DNA from: Merdivivens faecigallinarum
Lineage (GTDB): Bacteria; Bacteroidota; Bacteroidia; Bacteroidales; UBA932
NCBI GenBank assembly: GCA_017695055.1
Contig: JADILY010000144.1
Span: 1-7,464 of the forward strand
DNA length: 7,464 nucleotides
Direction: 5' to 3'
Shown in pieces: positions 1 through 5,930 of this stretch (its first letter is position 1; the number at the start of each line of letters is the position of its first letter). The position numbers and the translations under genes were made by a program. The notes beneath the pieces are model-generated. The model did not search any database. It was not told the DNA's origin and worked only from the letters and a program-made list of their open reading frames with translations.

Positions 1-2
1 CC

Positions 3-2834
3 GACCATGCCGAAGGTTCCGCCGAGACCGGATACACCGAACTCTATTACAACACAGCGAACGGGCTTTCGGACATCAGACTGGTTACGGACGAATACGT
101 GAACAACAATGACGAGAGGGATGCATTCTACCTGACTGAAAGCAAGACCATCACCAGCGCCGAAGCTCTCAACTTCACACTCAGAAGGCCTTCCGGACAG
201 GTGAACCTGGTTGCTACCGACCTTACCTCGCTCCCTGCCGACTTCGATTTTTCGAACATTACCGTCAAAGTAGGATTCACTGAAGTGCCTGCCGGATTCA
301 ACGCACTTACAGGGGAAATCACTGAGGAACGTACTGTCATCGACCCTGTTTCATTCTCAGTACCTGTAGACTTCCCTACCGCAGGGGAAACCCCGGCCGA
401 TGAGGCACGCGCAAGCTTCGACTACATCTTCGCAAACGTGGGAGCAGACAATACCCTTCTGAACTTCACATACGAATTCCAGAACAACGGGACGACCATT
501 TCCACCGGCGGATATGACAACTTTCCTATTTTACAGAACTACAGGACAAACCTGAGGGGTGCGCTCTTTACAGACGGTGTCGAGATTACCGTCAATATCG
601 ACCCTATAATTATCGACCCTGAAAACCCTCAGCCGGGCGAGCTCGTTGAAGCGACCATAGAAGAATTCCTCGCAGCAGAAGTAAGCACCGACACATGGTA
701 CAAATTGACAGGAACCATAACCAATATCGCGAACTCTACTTACGGAAACTTCACAATCAAAGATGAGACCGGCAGCGTATACATTTACGGAATGACTGAA
801 GAAAAACAGGACGGAAACGACAAGTCGTTCGTCAATCTCGGACTCCAGGTAAACGATATTGTTACGCTGGCTACCGTCCGCGGGGAACACAATGGTGAAG
901 CCCAGGGAGGCGGCAGTACAACCCCGGCATATTATATAAGCCACGAAAGGCCTGAACAGCCGGAAATCCCTGAAGGAGACCCTACCGCCCTTATAATCTC
1001 CGAATACTCAGAAGGCGCAAGCTTTAACAAATTCTTGGAAATCACCAATATATCGGACAAGGACATCGACCTTTCCGCATACCTGCTCAGGATTTACACC
1101 AACGGCAACGAAAGCAGTACCAACCAGGTACAACTTAGCGGAACCCTTGCTGCCGGGGCATCAAAGGTATACAAAAACAGCAAAGCTGATGCCACCCTCC
1201 CTGACGGTGTAGAAGCCGAAGCCATAAATGACGACGTAATCAATTTCAATGGCAACGACCCGATAGCCATCATCTGCAACGAAGGGATCGCCGATATCCT
1301 CGGCACCATCGGGAGCGATGCGGACTTTGCAAAAGATGTTACCCTCAGACGTCTCTCTACCGTAACAGCCCCTACAGCGACATATAGTCCTGATGAATGG
1401 GAAACCCTCGGCATGGACGACCTGACCGGTTTCGGTTCCCACGGCGGCGAAGCAATTACTGAATTATATTCATCAATAACAAAAGTCGAAGGGGAATATT
1501 GGGGAACGGCCAACAGCGAAAATGCCAATTACAAGGTTGTATTTACCGATGAAGCCGAAGGACATACTTACACTATCGACATTTACGGAAAAGAGTGGCC
1601 TAACGACGGCAGCAGCATCGGCATCCAGAGCGCTACGTACACTATGAGCGAAACCCAGGATGAATACAACACATTCTACTCTGCAAACTCATATTATTCA
1701 AACCTGACAGAAGGCATTGAAAAGAAAGCCTTTACGTCCGGCACACTCAATATCACATACTATTATGGCAGTTATCATGACATTAGTCTTGAATTCGTAA
1801 TAGACGGAGTTACACACTACGTCAACTATTATGGAGACATTGTACTTGAAAACAAAGGTCCTGTCACTCCTCCTACGGGATTTGAGAACGACATAACAAT
1901 GCTTTCTAACACCATTATGGGACTTTTCGACTATAGTAACGGTTATCAGGGTATCAGGGGTGACCTCTATTGCTTCCGCATTGAACTGAACGACTTCAAC
2001 GGCAGCGGTTACAACGCATATCTCGACCTCGTAACCAAACTCGATGCAGACGGACACATCGCCAACGGCACATACAATGCAGGTGAAAATGCAGAAGAGT
2101 TCACACTCCTCATAGGAGAAGACAGAAGCTACTGCAACTACACCGACCTGGACTGGAATCAAACAAACGCCCAGATAACCGGCGGTACAGTAACAGTTTC
2201 CAGCTCCGGAATCGAGATGAATGTGACGGTAACAGGCGGCTCTACAGTGACAGCTTCATGGAGCGGTTCCCTTCCTTACACAGACATCACTGACAACTTC
2301 CGTTTCCCTACCGCACAGTCTACAGTTACCGGACCGGTAGATGCTTCATACAGCGGGGATGTCAATGCAAACGGATATGGGCAAAGCGATTGCTACCGCT
2401 TCAATGTCGGCCCTACATACGGAAACCAGGGACCTGCCCTGTACTTCGACATAGTTCCTCAGGACCTTACTTTCGGTTCTGACATCAGCGGCACATACAC
2501 CTGCTCCAACACTGGAGAAGCCGGAACATTCTTTGCCGGAGCCATCTACGCCAACGGTTCAGACTATGACTACTGGGGTACAGTATACTTTGATATGGTC
2601 AATGCAGGAAATACCGGTACATACGCTACAATCAACGGCGGAACGCTTATTATAGATGTAACCGATACTGGATCGAATGAGTGGGGAGACGTGCTGTATA
2701 CATGCAACATCACATTGAACGGACTCGACACCAATGGAGAACAAATCAATGTAAGCTACACCGACATTGTAATAACTTGCTTAAACCAGTCAACTACAGC
2801 CTGGTACAGCAGACTTGGTTGGTTTGCCAGATAA
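3..2834 (+). CDS. Large multidomain exported surface protein (5' end outside window): DUF6562-like, OB-fold, lamin-tail-like and three beta-repeat domains
   Basis: The frame is open from base 3, so the gene starts upstream; 943 residues are visible to the TAA at 2832-2834. Domains in order are as follows. Bases 3-600 hold a Bacteroidales DUF6562-like region, with LRRPSGQVN and a closing QNYRTNLRGALFTDGVE. Bases 645-940 hold an OB-fold module (WYKLTGTITNI, YGNFTIKDETGSVYIYGM, LGLQVNDIVTL). Bases 975-1446 resemble a lamin-tail domain (LIISEYSEG, FNKFLEITNISDKDIDLS). Bases 1455-1860, 1861-2286 and 2287-2795 are three related beta-rich repeats, each ending in a strand such as VNYYGDIVL, ASWSGSLPYTD or VSYTDIVI. 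No catalytic motif is visible in this part. The family usually has a lipoprotein signal, but that end is missing here. OB-fold and lamin-tail modules often accompany extracellular nucleases or adhesins, so a surface binding role is the best inference. The domain names rest on recognised motifs, not a search. Ends with its own terminator. Confidence 0.85.
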   Translation, partial: DHAEGSAETGYTELYYNTANGLSDIRLVTDEYVNNNDERDAFYLTESKTITSAEALNFTLRRPSGQVNLVATDLTSLPADFDFSNITVKVGFTEVPAGFNALTGEITEERTVIDPVSFSVPVDFPTAGETPADEARASFDYIFANVGADNTLLNFTYEFQNNGTTISTGGYDNFPILQNYRTNLRGALFTDGVEITVNIDPIIIDPENPQPGELVEATIEEFLAAEVSTDTWYKLTGTITNIANSTYGNFTIKDETGSVYIYGMTEEKQDGNDKSFVNLGLQVNDIVTLATVRGEHNGEAQGGGSTTPAYYISHERPEQPEIPEGDPTALIISEYSEGASFNKFLEITNISDKDIDLSAYLLRIYTNGNESSTNQVQLSGTLAAGASKVYKNSKADATLPDGVEAEAINDDVINFNGNDPIAIICNEGIADILGTIGSDADFAKDVTLRRLSTVTAPTATYSPDEWETLGMDDLTGFGSHGGEAITELYSSITKVEGEYWGTANSENANYKVVFTDEAEGHTYTIDIYGKEWPNDGSSIGIQSATYTMSETQDEYNTFYSANSYYSNLTEGIEKKAFTSGTLNITYYYGSYHDISLEFVIDGVTHYVNYYGDIVLENKGPVTPPTGFENDITMLSNTIMGLFDYSNGYQGIRGDLYCFRIELNDFNGSGYNAYLDLVTKLDADGHIANGTYNAGENAEEFTLLIGEDRSYCNYTDLDWNQTNAQITGGTVTVSSSGIEMNVTVTGGSTVTASWSGSLPYTDITDNFRFPTAQSTVTGPVDASYSGDVNANGYGQSDCYRFNVGPTYGNQGPALYFDIVPQDLTFGSDISGTYTCSNTGEAGTFFAGAIYANGSDYDYWGTVYFDMVNAGNTGTYATINGGTLIIDVTDTGSNEWGDVLYTCNITLNGLDTNGEQINVSYTDIVITCLNQSTTAWYSRLGWFAR

Positions 2835-2919
2835 CTAACGGCTTTATACTGGACACAGTCACACAATATGATGTCCATTTAAAAACTAATTTAACAAAAG
2901 GCGGCTTCCGGAAACCATT

Positions 2920-2942
2920 ACGGCCCGGGGCCGTTTTTTTTT
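2920..2942 (+). terminator. Intrinsic terminator of the surface-protein gene
   Basis: ACGGCC (2920-2925) pairs with GGCCGT (2929-2934) around a 3-nt CGG loop and is followed by nine T residues (2934-2942). It lies 86 bp after the stop codon on the same strand. This is a textbook Rho-independent layout. A weaker inverted repeat, TGGACA/TGTCCA (2850-2855 and 2872-2877), lies between the stop codon and the terminator and has no T-tract. Confidence 0.85.
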
Positions 2943-3092
2943 ATTCAGGCCACGGATATTGCCCGGCTGATGGCTGTTCACGCTTGGCTTAAGTAAGGCG
3001 GCCGGCTTCAGATATGGTTCCGGCGGGCACAGGGCGTTTTTATTTATCTTGTTGATATTCAATATATTACCCCACTTTACAGAGACAAAATT

Positions 3093-3130
3093 TGTGGATG
3101 AGAGCAGGAAAAAAACTGCTGTAATCCACA
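3093..3130. repeat. A-loop hairpin with DnaA-box-like ends, copy 1
   Basis: An outer stem TGTGGAT (3093-3099)/ATCCACA (3124-3130) encloses a symmetrical 3x3 internal loop. An inner stem AGCAG (3103-3107)/CTGCT (3116-3120) follows, with an 8-nt GAAAAAAA loop. The outer arms with flanking bases (TGTGGATGA and TAATCCACA) are each one base from the inverted and direct forms of the DnaA box TTATCCACA. The symmetry is directly visible; a DnaA or RNA function is not established. Confidence 0.6.
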
Positions 3131-3191
3131 GGCGCATTTTGATTAATGTGATGATTTTCAATAACTTACACAAGAAAATCCCGCATTTTGT

Positions 3192-3227
3192 GTGCTCGCT
3201 GCTACAAGAACAGGAAGTGTCGGGTAC
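3192..3227. repeat. Bounded 36-nt element E1
   Basis: First of four related elements. It runs from GTGCTC (3192-3197) to GGGTAC (3222-3227), with the core GCTACAAGAACAGGAAGTG. The end pairing is degraded here: two of six pairs are wobbles on the + strand reading and mismatches on the other. E2 follows 65 bp later and E3 262 bp later. Confidence 0.55.
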
Positions 3228-3256
3228 AGGCCATGTCCAGATGCCAGATGTCGTGG

Positions 3257-3292
3257 GTGCCCACCGCTACAAAAACCGGAACTTCCGAGCAC
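3257..3292. repeat. Bounded 36-nt element E2
   Basis: Ends GTGCCC (3257-3262) and GAGCAC (3287-3292), core GCTACAAAAACCGGAAC. The ends pair at five of six positions as DNA; the sixth is a G-U wobble on the - strand reading. On the - strand the core gives CGGA-AGT-TCCG followed by GTTTTTG, which resembles a very short terminator. This element straddles the junction of the two 262-bp units. Confidence 0.55.
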
Positions 3293-3354
3293 AGGGCATT
3301 TTTGTATATTTTATTGACATTCAATATATTATCCCACTTTGCGGGGTCAAAATT

Positions 3355-3392
3355 TGTGGACGAGAGCAGGAAAAAAACTGCCACAATCCACA
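3355..3392. repeat. A-loop hairpin, copy 2
   Basis: Same structure as at 3093-3130, offset by exactly 262 bp. The outer arms are TGTGGAC/ATCCACA and the inner arms AGCAG/CTGCC, with an identical GAAAAAAA loop. Each stem has one changed base. Read as RNA from the - strand, both changes become G-U wobbles and the stem survives; read from the + strand, both are C-A mismatches. With only two changes this hints at, but does not show, a - strand RNA hairpin. Confidence 0.5.
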
Positions 3393-3453
3393 GCTATATT
3401 TTAACCAACACACTAACTTTCAATAACTTACACGAGAAAATCTCACATTTTGT

Positions 3454-3490
3454 GTGCCCGCTGTTAGAAAAAACCGGGAATGCAGGACAC
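3454..3490. repeat. Bounded 37-nt element E3
   Basis: Ends GTGCCC (3454-3459) and GGACAC (3485-3490), core GTTAGAAAAAACCGGGAA. It is the copy-2 counterpart of E1 at a 262-bp offset. The ends pair at five of six positions, the sixth being a wobble on the - strand reading. It is 1 nt longer than E1, which accounts for the later change in spacing. Confidence 0.55.
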
Positions 3491-3519
3491 AGGATATGCC
3501 CTGATGCCAGGTGTCGTAT

Positions 3520-3558
3520 GTGCCCGCCGTTACAAAAACCGGAAGCGCCGGAGGGCAC
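3520..3558. repeat. Bounded 39-nt element E4
   Basis: Ends GTGCCC (3520-3525) and GGGCAC (3553-3558) form a perfect 6-bp inverted repeat. The core is GTTACAAAAACCGGAAGCG. It is the copy-2 counterpart of E2 and the best preserved of the four. It lies 10 bp downstream of the flavin reductase stop codon, so it could act on the 3' end of the - strand operon. Confidence 0.6.
3534..3551 (-). terminator. Possible weak terminator of the umuDC operon (inside element E4)
   Basis: On the - strand a CCGG-CGCTT-CCGG hairpin (4-bp all-GC stem, 5-nt loop) is followed by five T residues (3534-3538). It starts 17 bp after the flavin reductase stop codon, the right place for the operon's end. The stem is shorter than usual, so termination here is a guess; no better candidate is visible on this strand in the intergenic region. 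Confidence 0.3.
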
Positions 3559-3568
3559 GAGGCCGGCC

Positions 3569-4147
3569 TTACCTGCGGGAGATTTTGCGTGTGCTGACCG
3601 ACCAGCCGAAAAAGCCGAGGACTTTTCCCAATGAAAAATATTCACCGTGGCAATAGGAAATCAGACCGGCGGCCCGCATATTGAAGCGACCGGATTTATC
3701 GATATATTTAGGGTCAGCCGCCACGTTCACCACATCGAGCAGGAACATGTCGTGCGAACCGAGCGGTATGATTCTGTTCACCCGGCATTCTATCGAGACA
3801 GGGGACTCGGCCAAAGAAGGAGCGGAAACTACCGCGGAAGGCTCCGGAGTAATCCCGCATTCGGTAAATTTGTCATGGTCGCGGCCGGAGTTCACACCGC
3901 ACCAGTCGGTCGCCCGGGCAAGCGCCTCCGTAGTCAGATTGATAACGCATTCTCGGGTGCGGGAGATTATGCCGTACGAATGCCTGTCCTTACGCATCGA
4001 TATATAGCACATCGGGGGTTCCGTACATACGGTACCAGTCCACGCCACCGTTATCAGATTATACTCCTCGCGCGAGACCCCGCAACTCACCAAGACCGCA
4101 GGGAGGGGATATACCATAGTCCCCGGCTTCCAGTTTTCTTTAGCCAT
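3569..4147 (-). CDS. Flavin reductase-like FMN-binding split-barrel protein (flavoredoxin type)
   Basis: 192 residues, ATG at 4147, TAA at 3571-3569. The sequence fits the flavin reductase-like split-barrel family, which binds FMN and moves electrons between NAD(P)H, flavin and small acceptors in the cytoplasm. Visible marks are YPLPAVLVSCG near the start, NLITVAWTGTVCTEPPMCYIS (residues 30-50), the FMN-contact segment SYGIISRTRECVINL (57-71), DWCGVNSGRDHDKF (81-94) and a C-terminal GEYFSLGKVLGFFGWSV (168-184). The length is normal for the family. It starts 7 bp after the umuC stop codon with no clear Shine-Dalgarno, so it is probably co-transcribed and possibly translationally coupled. Its substrate cannot be told from sequence. 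A flavin reductase behind a DNA polymerase suggests a redox or nitro-compound stress link, but that is inference. The last 10 or so residues (STRKISRR) are an unconserved tail. Confidence 0.85.
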   Translation of the reverse strand: MAKENWKPGTMVYPLPAVLVSCGVSREEYNLITVAWTGTVCTEPPMCYISMRKDRHSYGIISRTRECVINLTTEALARATDWCGVNSGRDHDKFTECGITPEPSAVVSAPSLAESPVSIECRVNRIIPLGSHDMFLLDVVNVAADPKYIDKSGRFNMRAAGLISYCHGEYFSLGKVLGFFGWSVSTRKISRR

Positions 4148-4154
4148 GATTTTA

Positions 4155-5414
4155 TTACACTTTTATTTTCAAAATATCGTCGAATTTCGTGGTGTATTGT
4201 GGCGAAAGATGTCCTCGGTTCATTTTCACGCCGCCGAATCCCTGGGAAGCGAAAACCACGCTCCCGGCGCCTTCTTTCCTGTTTATACTGTCAATTACCG
4301 ACATCAATTTCCCGTTGTCCCGTGTTTCACCGCCATCGAAAAGCGACATCTGCATGCCTTCGGAAGGAATTATCCCGGAAAACGTCACGCCGGCCTTCTT
4401 GAAACGCACCCTGCTGTCGTAAATCTGCTCGAAAGCATAACGGGCGGCCTTCAATATGGCGAATGTGTCGGACGTGGGAGGTTCGAGCCTTTCGAGGCGG
4501 TTGCGGCTGTAAAGCCTGTCGGTATCCTTGAAACGGTTTGTAAGCAGGAAAATATCCATCTCGGAAGCCAAACTCCCCTGTTTGCGCAGTTTCTCGGCAG
4601 CCATGGAAACAAACTGGGAAAGCTGCTCGTACAGTTCCTCCTTGTCGGTAATCTCATGCGCGAAACTCCGCGACACGCAAATCTGCTTTTTCGGCTCCGG
4701 GTCTTCACCGAAACTTATGGAAGGCACACCGTGCAGTTCAAGCCAGGTACGGAGTCCGGTAAGCCCCATCCGGGCCTTCACCCATTCTTCCGGAAGCGAT
4801 GCGAAATCAAAAGCAGTCGACACCCCGTGCAAATGCAGCCTTGCGGCATAACGGCGGCCTATCCCCCATACGTCTTCGACAGGAAACTTCCTCAATACCT
4901 TCTCAATATCCTGGGGCCTCTTCATCAGGCACGCCCCATCGAGACGGGGATACTGTTTGCAGAGTTTCGAGGCTACCTTTGCAAGGGTCTTGGTATGCGA
5001 TATGCCCACGCTCACCGGAACCCCGACATTCCTCATGCACATACGGTTCAGCCTGTGTCCCAGACTGTCGAGCCGGTCATCCGGTATCCCGGTCAAATCT
5101 AAAAAGGCCTCGTCTATCGAATAAATCTCTATTGCAGGAACAGCTTCACGCAACGTGGCATGCACTCTGTGGCTGATGTCACCGTAAAGCATGAAATTGG
5201 AAGAAAAGACGATTACCTTGCCGGAAGACACGAGATTGGAAAACTGATACAGCGGCTGGCCCATCTTAATCCCGAGGGCCTTGGCCTCATTGCTCCTCGC
5301 GATGGCGCAGCCGTCATTGTTGCTCAGCACCACGACCGCCTTCCCGTTCAGGTCCGGACGGAAAAGCCTTTCGCAGGAAACGAAAAAATTGTTACAGTCA
5401 GCCAACCCGTACAT
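4155..5414 (-). CDS. umuC: DNA polymerase V catalytic subunit UmuC (Y-family translesion polymerase)
   Basis: 419 residues, close to the 422 of E. coli UmuC and collinear with it. UmuC with cleaved UmuD copies DNA across lesions at the cost of mutation. The metal-binding acidic residues are in place: D6 in GLADCNNFFVSCE, and D101-E102 in YSIDEAFLDLTG. Also visible are the fingers segment VVVLSNNDGCAIARSNEAK (27-45), VGISHTKTLAKVASK (136-150), the helix-hairpin-helix PVEDVWGIGRR (178-188) and the little-finger region with CVSRSFAHEIT (246-255). A beta-clamp binding motif, QMSLF (355-359), matches the family QLxLF pattern. The C-terminal segment (SVVFASQGFGG, HLSPQYTTKFDDILKIK) is the conserved UmuC tail. 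No key residue is missing, so the enzyme should be active. The ATG at 5414 is fixed by a strong AGGAGG site. umuD lies 23 bp upstream. Confidence 0.97.
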   Translation of the reverse strand: MYGLADCNNFFVSCERLFRPDLNGKAVVVLSNNDGCAIARSNEAKALGIKMGQPLYQFSNLVSSGKVIVFSSNFMLYGDISHRVHATLREAVPAIEIYSIDEAFLDLTGIPDDRLDSLGHRLNRMCMRNVGVPVSVGISHTKTLAKVASKLCKQYPRLDGACLMKRPQDIEKVLRKFPVEDVWGIGRRYAARLHLHGVSTAFDFASLPEEWVKARMGLTGLRTWLELHGVPSISFGEDPEPKKQICVSRSFAHEITDKEELYEQLSQFVSMAAEKLRKQGSLASEMDIFLLTNRFKDTDRLYSRNRLERLEPPTSDTFAILKAARYAFEQIYDSRVRFKKAGVTFSGIIPSEGMQMSLFDGGETRDNGKLMSVIDSINRKEGAGSVVFASQGFGGVKMNRGHLSPQYTTKFDDILKIKV

Positions 5415-5422
5415 GATTCAAT

Positions 5423-5428
5423 CCTCCT
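5423..5428 (-). promoter_or_regulatory. Strong Shine-Dalgarno sequence for umuC
   Basis: AGGAGG on the - strand lies 8 bp before the umuC ATG and within the 23-bp umuD-umuC gap. It decides the start codon. The other starts in the window show no comparable motif, as is common in Bacteroidota, so umuC may be translated independently of umuD. Confidence 0.7.
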
Positions 5429-5437
5429 GCCGGAAAA

Positions 5438-5878
5438 TCACAGTTTTTTTATCACGTACCTCACGACTCCCCAAAGGGTGAACTGGTCTTCGGGAGATAC
5501 CTTTATGGGCCTGAACGATGGATTCGCAGGCAACAGGGTCAGACCGTCAGGACCGGTTTTGACATATTTTAGGGTAAATTCCCCGTCCAGAAAACATACA
5601 GCCACGCACATGTCGTATGGTTCCACTGCCCTGTCGATGACGAGAAGGTCCCCGTCCCCTATCCCGGCCCCCGTCATGCTTTCCCCGCAGACACGGGCAT
5701 AAAACGTAGAGGCAGGATGCTTTATAAGTTCGCGGTTCAAATCAATATGCCTCGGCATGAAATCCTCGGCCGGAGACGGAAAACCCGCCCTTACCCCGCC
5801 TTCCGAATACGGAAGTCCGAGTTCCTTGTCCCTGTCGGGAACCATTATCTCTATCCTGTCTGAACCGTCCATGACCAT
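5438..5878 (-). CDS. umuD: UmuD, self-cleaving S24/LexA-like accessory subunit of DNA polymerase V
   Basis: 146 residues from the ATG at 5878. A TTG at 5884 and an ATG at 5872 are alternatives that shift the start by two residues each way. UmuD cleaves itself on RecA filaments, and the trimmed UmuD' then activates UmuC. Visible marks are the cleavage region AGFPSPAEDF, with the predicted cut between Ala31 and Gly32 (Cys-Gly in E. coli), IDLNRELIKHP, the nucleophile Ser67 in GESM, IGDGDLLVIDRA, and the general-base Lys104 in GEFTLKYVK. The Ser-Lys spacing of 37 equals that of E. coli UmuD (60/97). The C-terminal FTLWGVVRYVIKKL is typical. The N-terminal arm before the cut is about 7 residues longer than in E. 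coli. No DNA-binding helix-turn-helix is present, so this is UmuD and not LexA. TGA at 5440-5438. It is followed by umuC, and its start overlaps the last copy of an 18-bp tandem repeat. Confidence 0.95.
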   Translation of the reverse strand: MVMDGSDRIEIMVPDRDKELGLPYSEGGVRAGFPSPAEDFMPRHIDLNRELIKHPASTFYARVCGESMTGAGIGDGDLLVIDRAVEPYDMCVAVCFLDGEFTLKYVKTGPDGLTLLPANPSFRPIKVSPEDQFTLWGVVRYVIKKL

Positions 5879-5930
5879 CTTCAATATTATTACCGTCTAC
5901 AATATTATTACTACCGTCTACAATATTATT
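5874..5930 (-). repeat. Three tandem copies of an 18-bp sequence at the kinase-umuD junction
   Basis: On the - strand AATAATATTGTAGACGGT occurs at 5930-5913 and again at 5909-5892 without a mismatch. A third copy with two differences, AATAATATTGAAGATGGT, is at 5891-5874. Spacings are 21 and 18 bp. The first copy contains the last codons and TAG stop of the histidine kinase; the third contains the TTG and ATG candidate starts of umuD. Each copy holds TAATATTG, one base from the Bacteroidota -7 promoter consensus TAnnTTTG, but no matching -33 TTTG is properly spaced for the first copy. It may be a short tandem duplication that became the umuD leader, an operator, or both. Confidence 0.8.

Larger units (their letters stand above)
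3029..3290. repeat. 262-bp tandem unit, copy 1
   Basis: First of two head-to-tail copies filling the convergent intergenic region. Anchors occur at a constant 262-bp offset: TCAATATATTA at 3059 and 3321, TTTGTGGA at 3091 and 3353, TTTCAATAACTTACAC at 3156 and 3418. Over 3029-3131 against 3291-3393 I count 15 differences in 103 bases (13 transitions, 2 transversions) and no indels. The unit begins at CACAGGGC. It holds an AT-rich stretch, an A-loop hairpin (3093-3130) and two 36-nt inverted-repeat-bounded elements (3192-3227, 3257-3292). A degraded half-element (about 3006-3030) precedes it, suggesting the array was once longer. No gene is credible in it on either strand. I do not recognise the family. 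Confidence 0.85.
3291..3558. repeat. 262-bp tandem unit, copy 2
   Basis: Second copy, directly abutting copy 1. It has the same internal order: AT-rich stretch, A-loop hairpin (3355-3392), TTTCAATAACTTACAC (3418) and two bounded elements (3454-3490, 3520-3558). Beyond the first bounded element the spacing from copy 1 drifts from 262 to 263, and the last element is slightly longer. The unit stops 10 bp short of the stop codon of the - strand flavin reductase gene. It could be an unnamed dispersed genomic repeat, a relic of a non-coding RNA, or a boundary element between convergent genes. Nothing in the sequence decides between these. Confidence 0.85.

Noticed and set aside
2886..3384. Small - strand open frames in the two 262-bp units (peptides sharing AVFFLLSSTNF and NKI-KNALC)
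   Set aside because: The shared peptide follows from the DNA duplication. Codon by codon, most differences between the copies change the amino acid (for example G/D, V/A, S/P, V/D) and only about four are silent, so there is no sign of selection on a protein. The frames also run into the terminator and end at unrelated places.
3006..3558. CRISPR array
   Set aside because: The repeat units are far too long, adjacent copies are diverged, the intervals between the short elements are themselves repeated and not unique spacers, and no cas gene is nearby.
3192..3558. Integron attC sites
   Set aside because: The ends do not carry the GTTRRRY/RYYYAAC core pair, there is no integrase, and no cassette gene lies between the elements.
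3006..3558. Replication origin
   Set aside because: The DnaA-box-like motifs are imperfect and few, and there is no dnaA, dnaN or other origin-associated gene nearby.
3647..5702. Long + strand open frames opposite the flavin reductase, umuC and umuD genes (up to 318 codons)
   Set aside because: They are antisense to well-matched genes with intact catalytic motifs and show no recognisable domain. Long antisense frames are expected in this base composition.
5438..5878. LexA repressor in place of UmuD
   Set aside because: There is no N-terminal helix-turn-helix, the protein is only about 146 residues, and it is followed directly by umuC.
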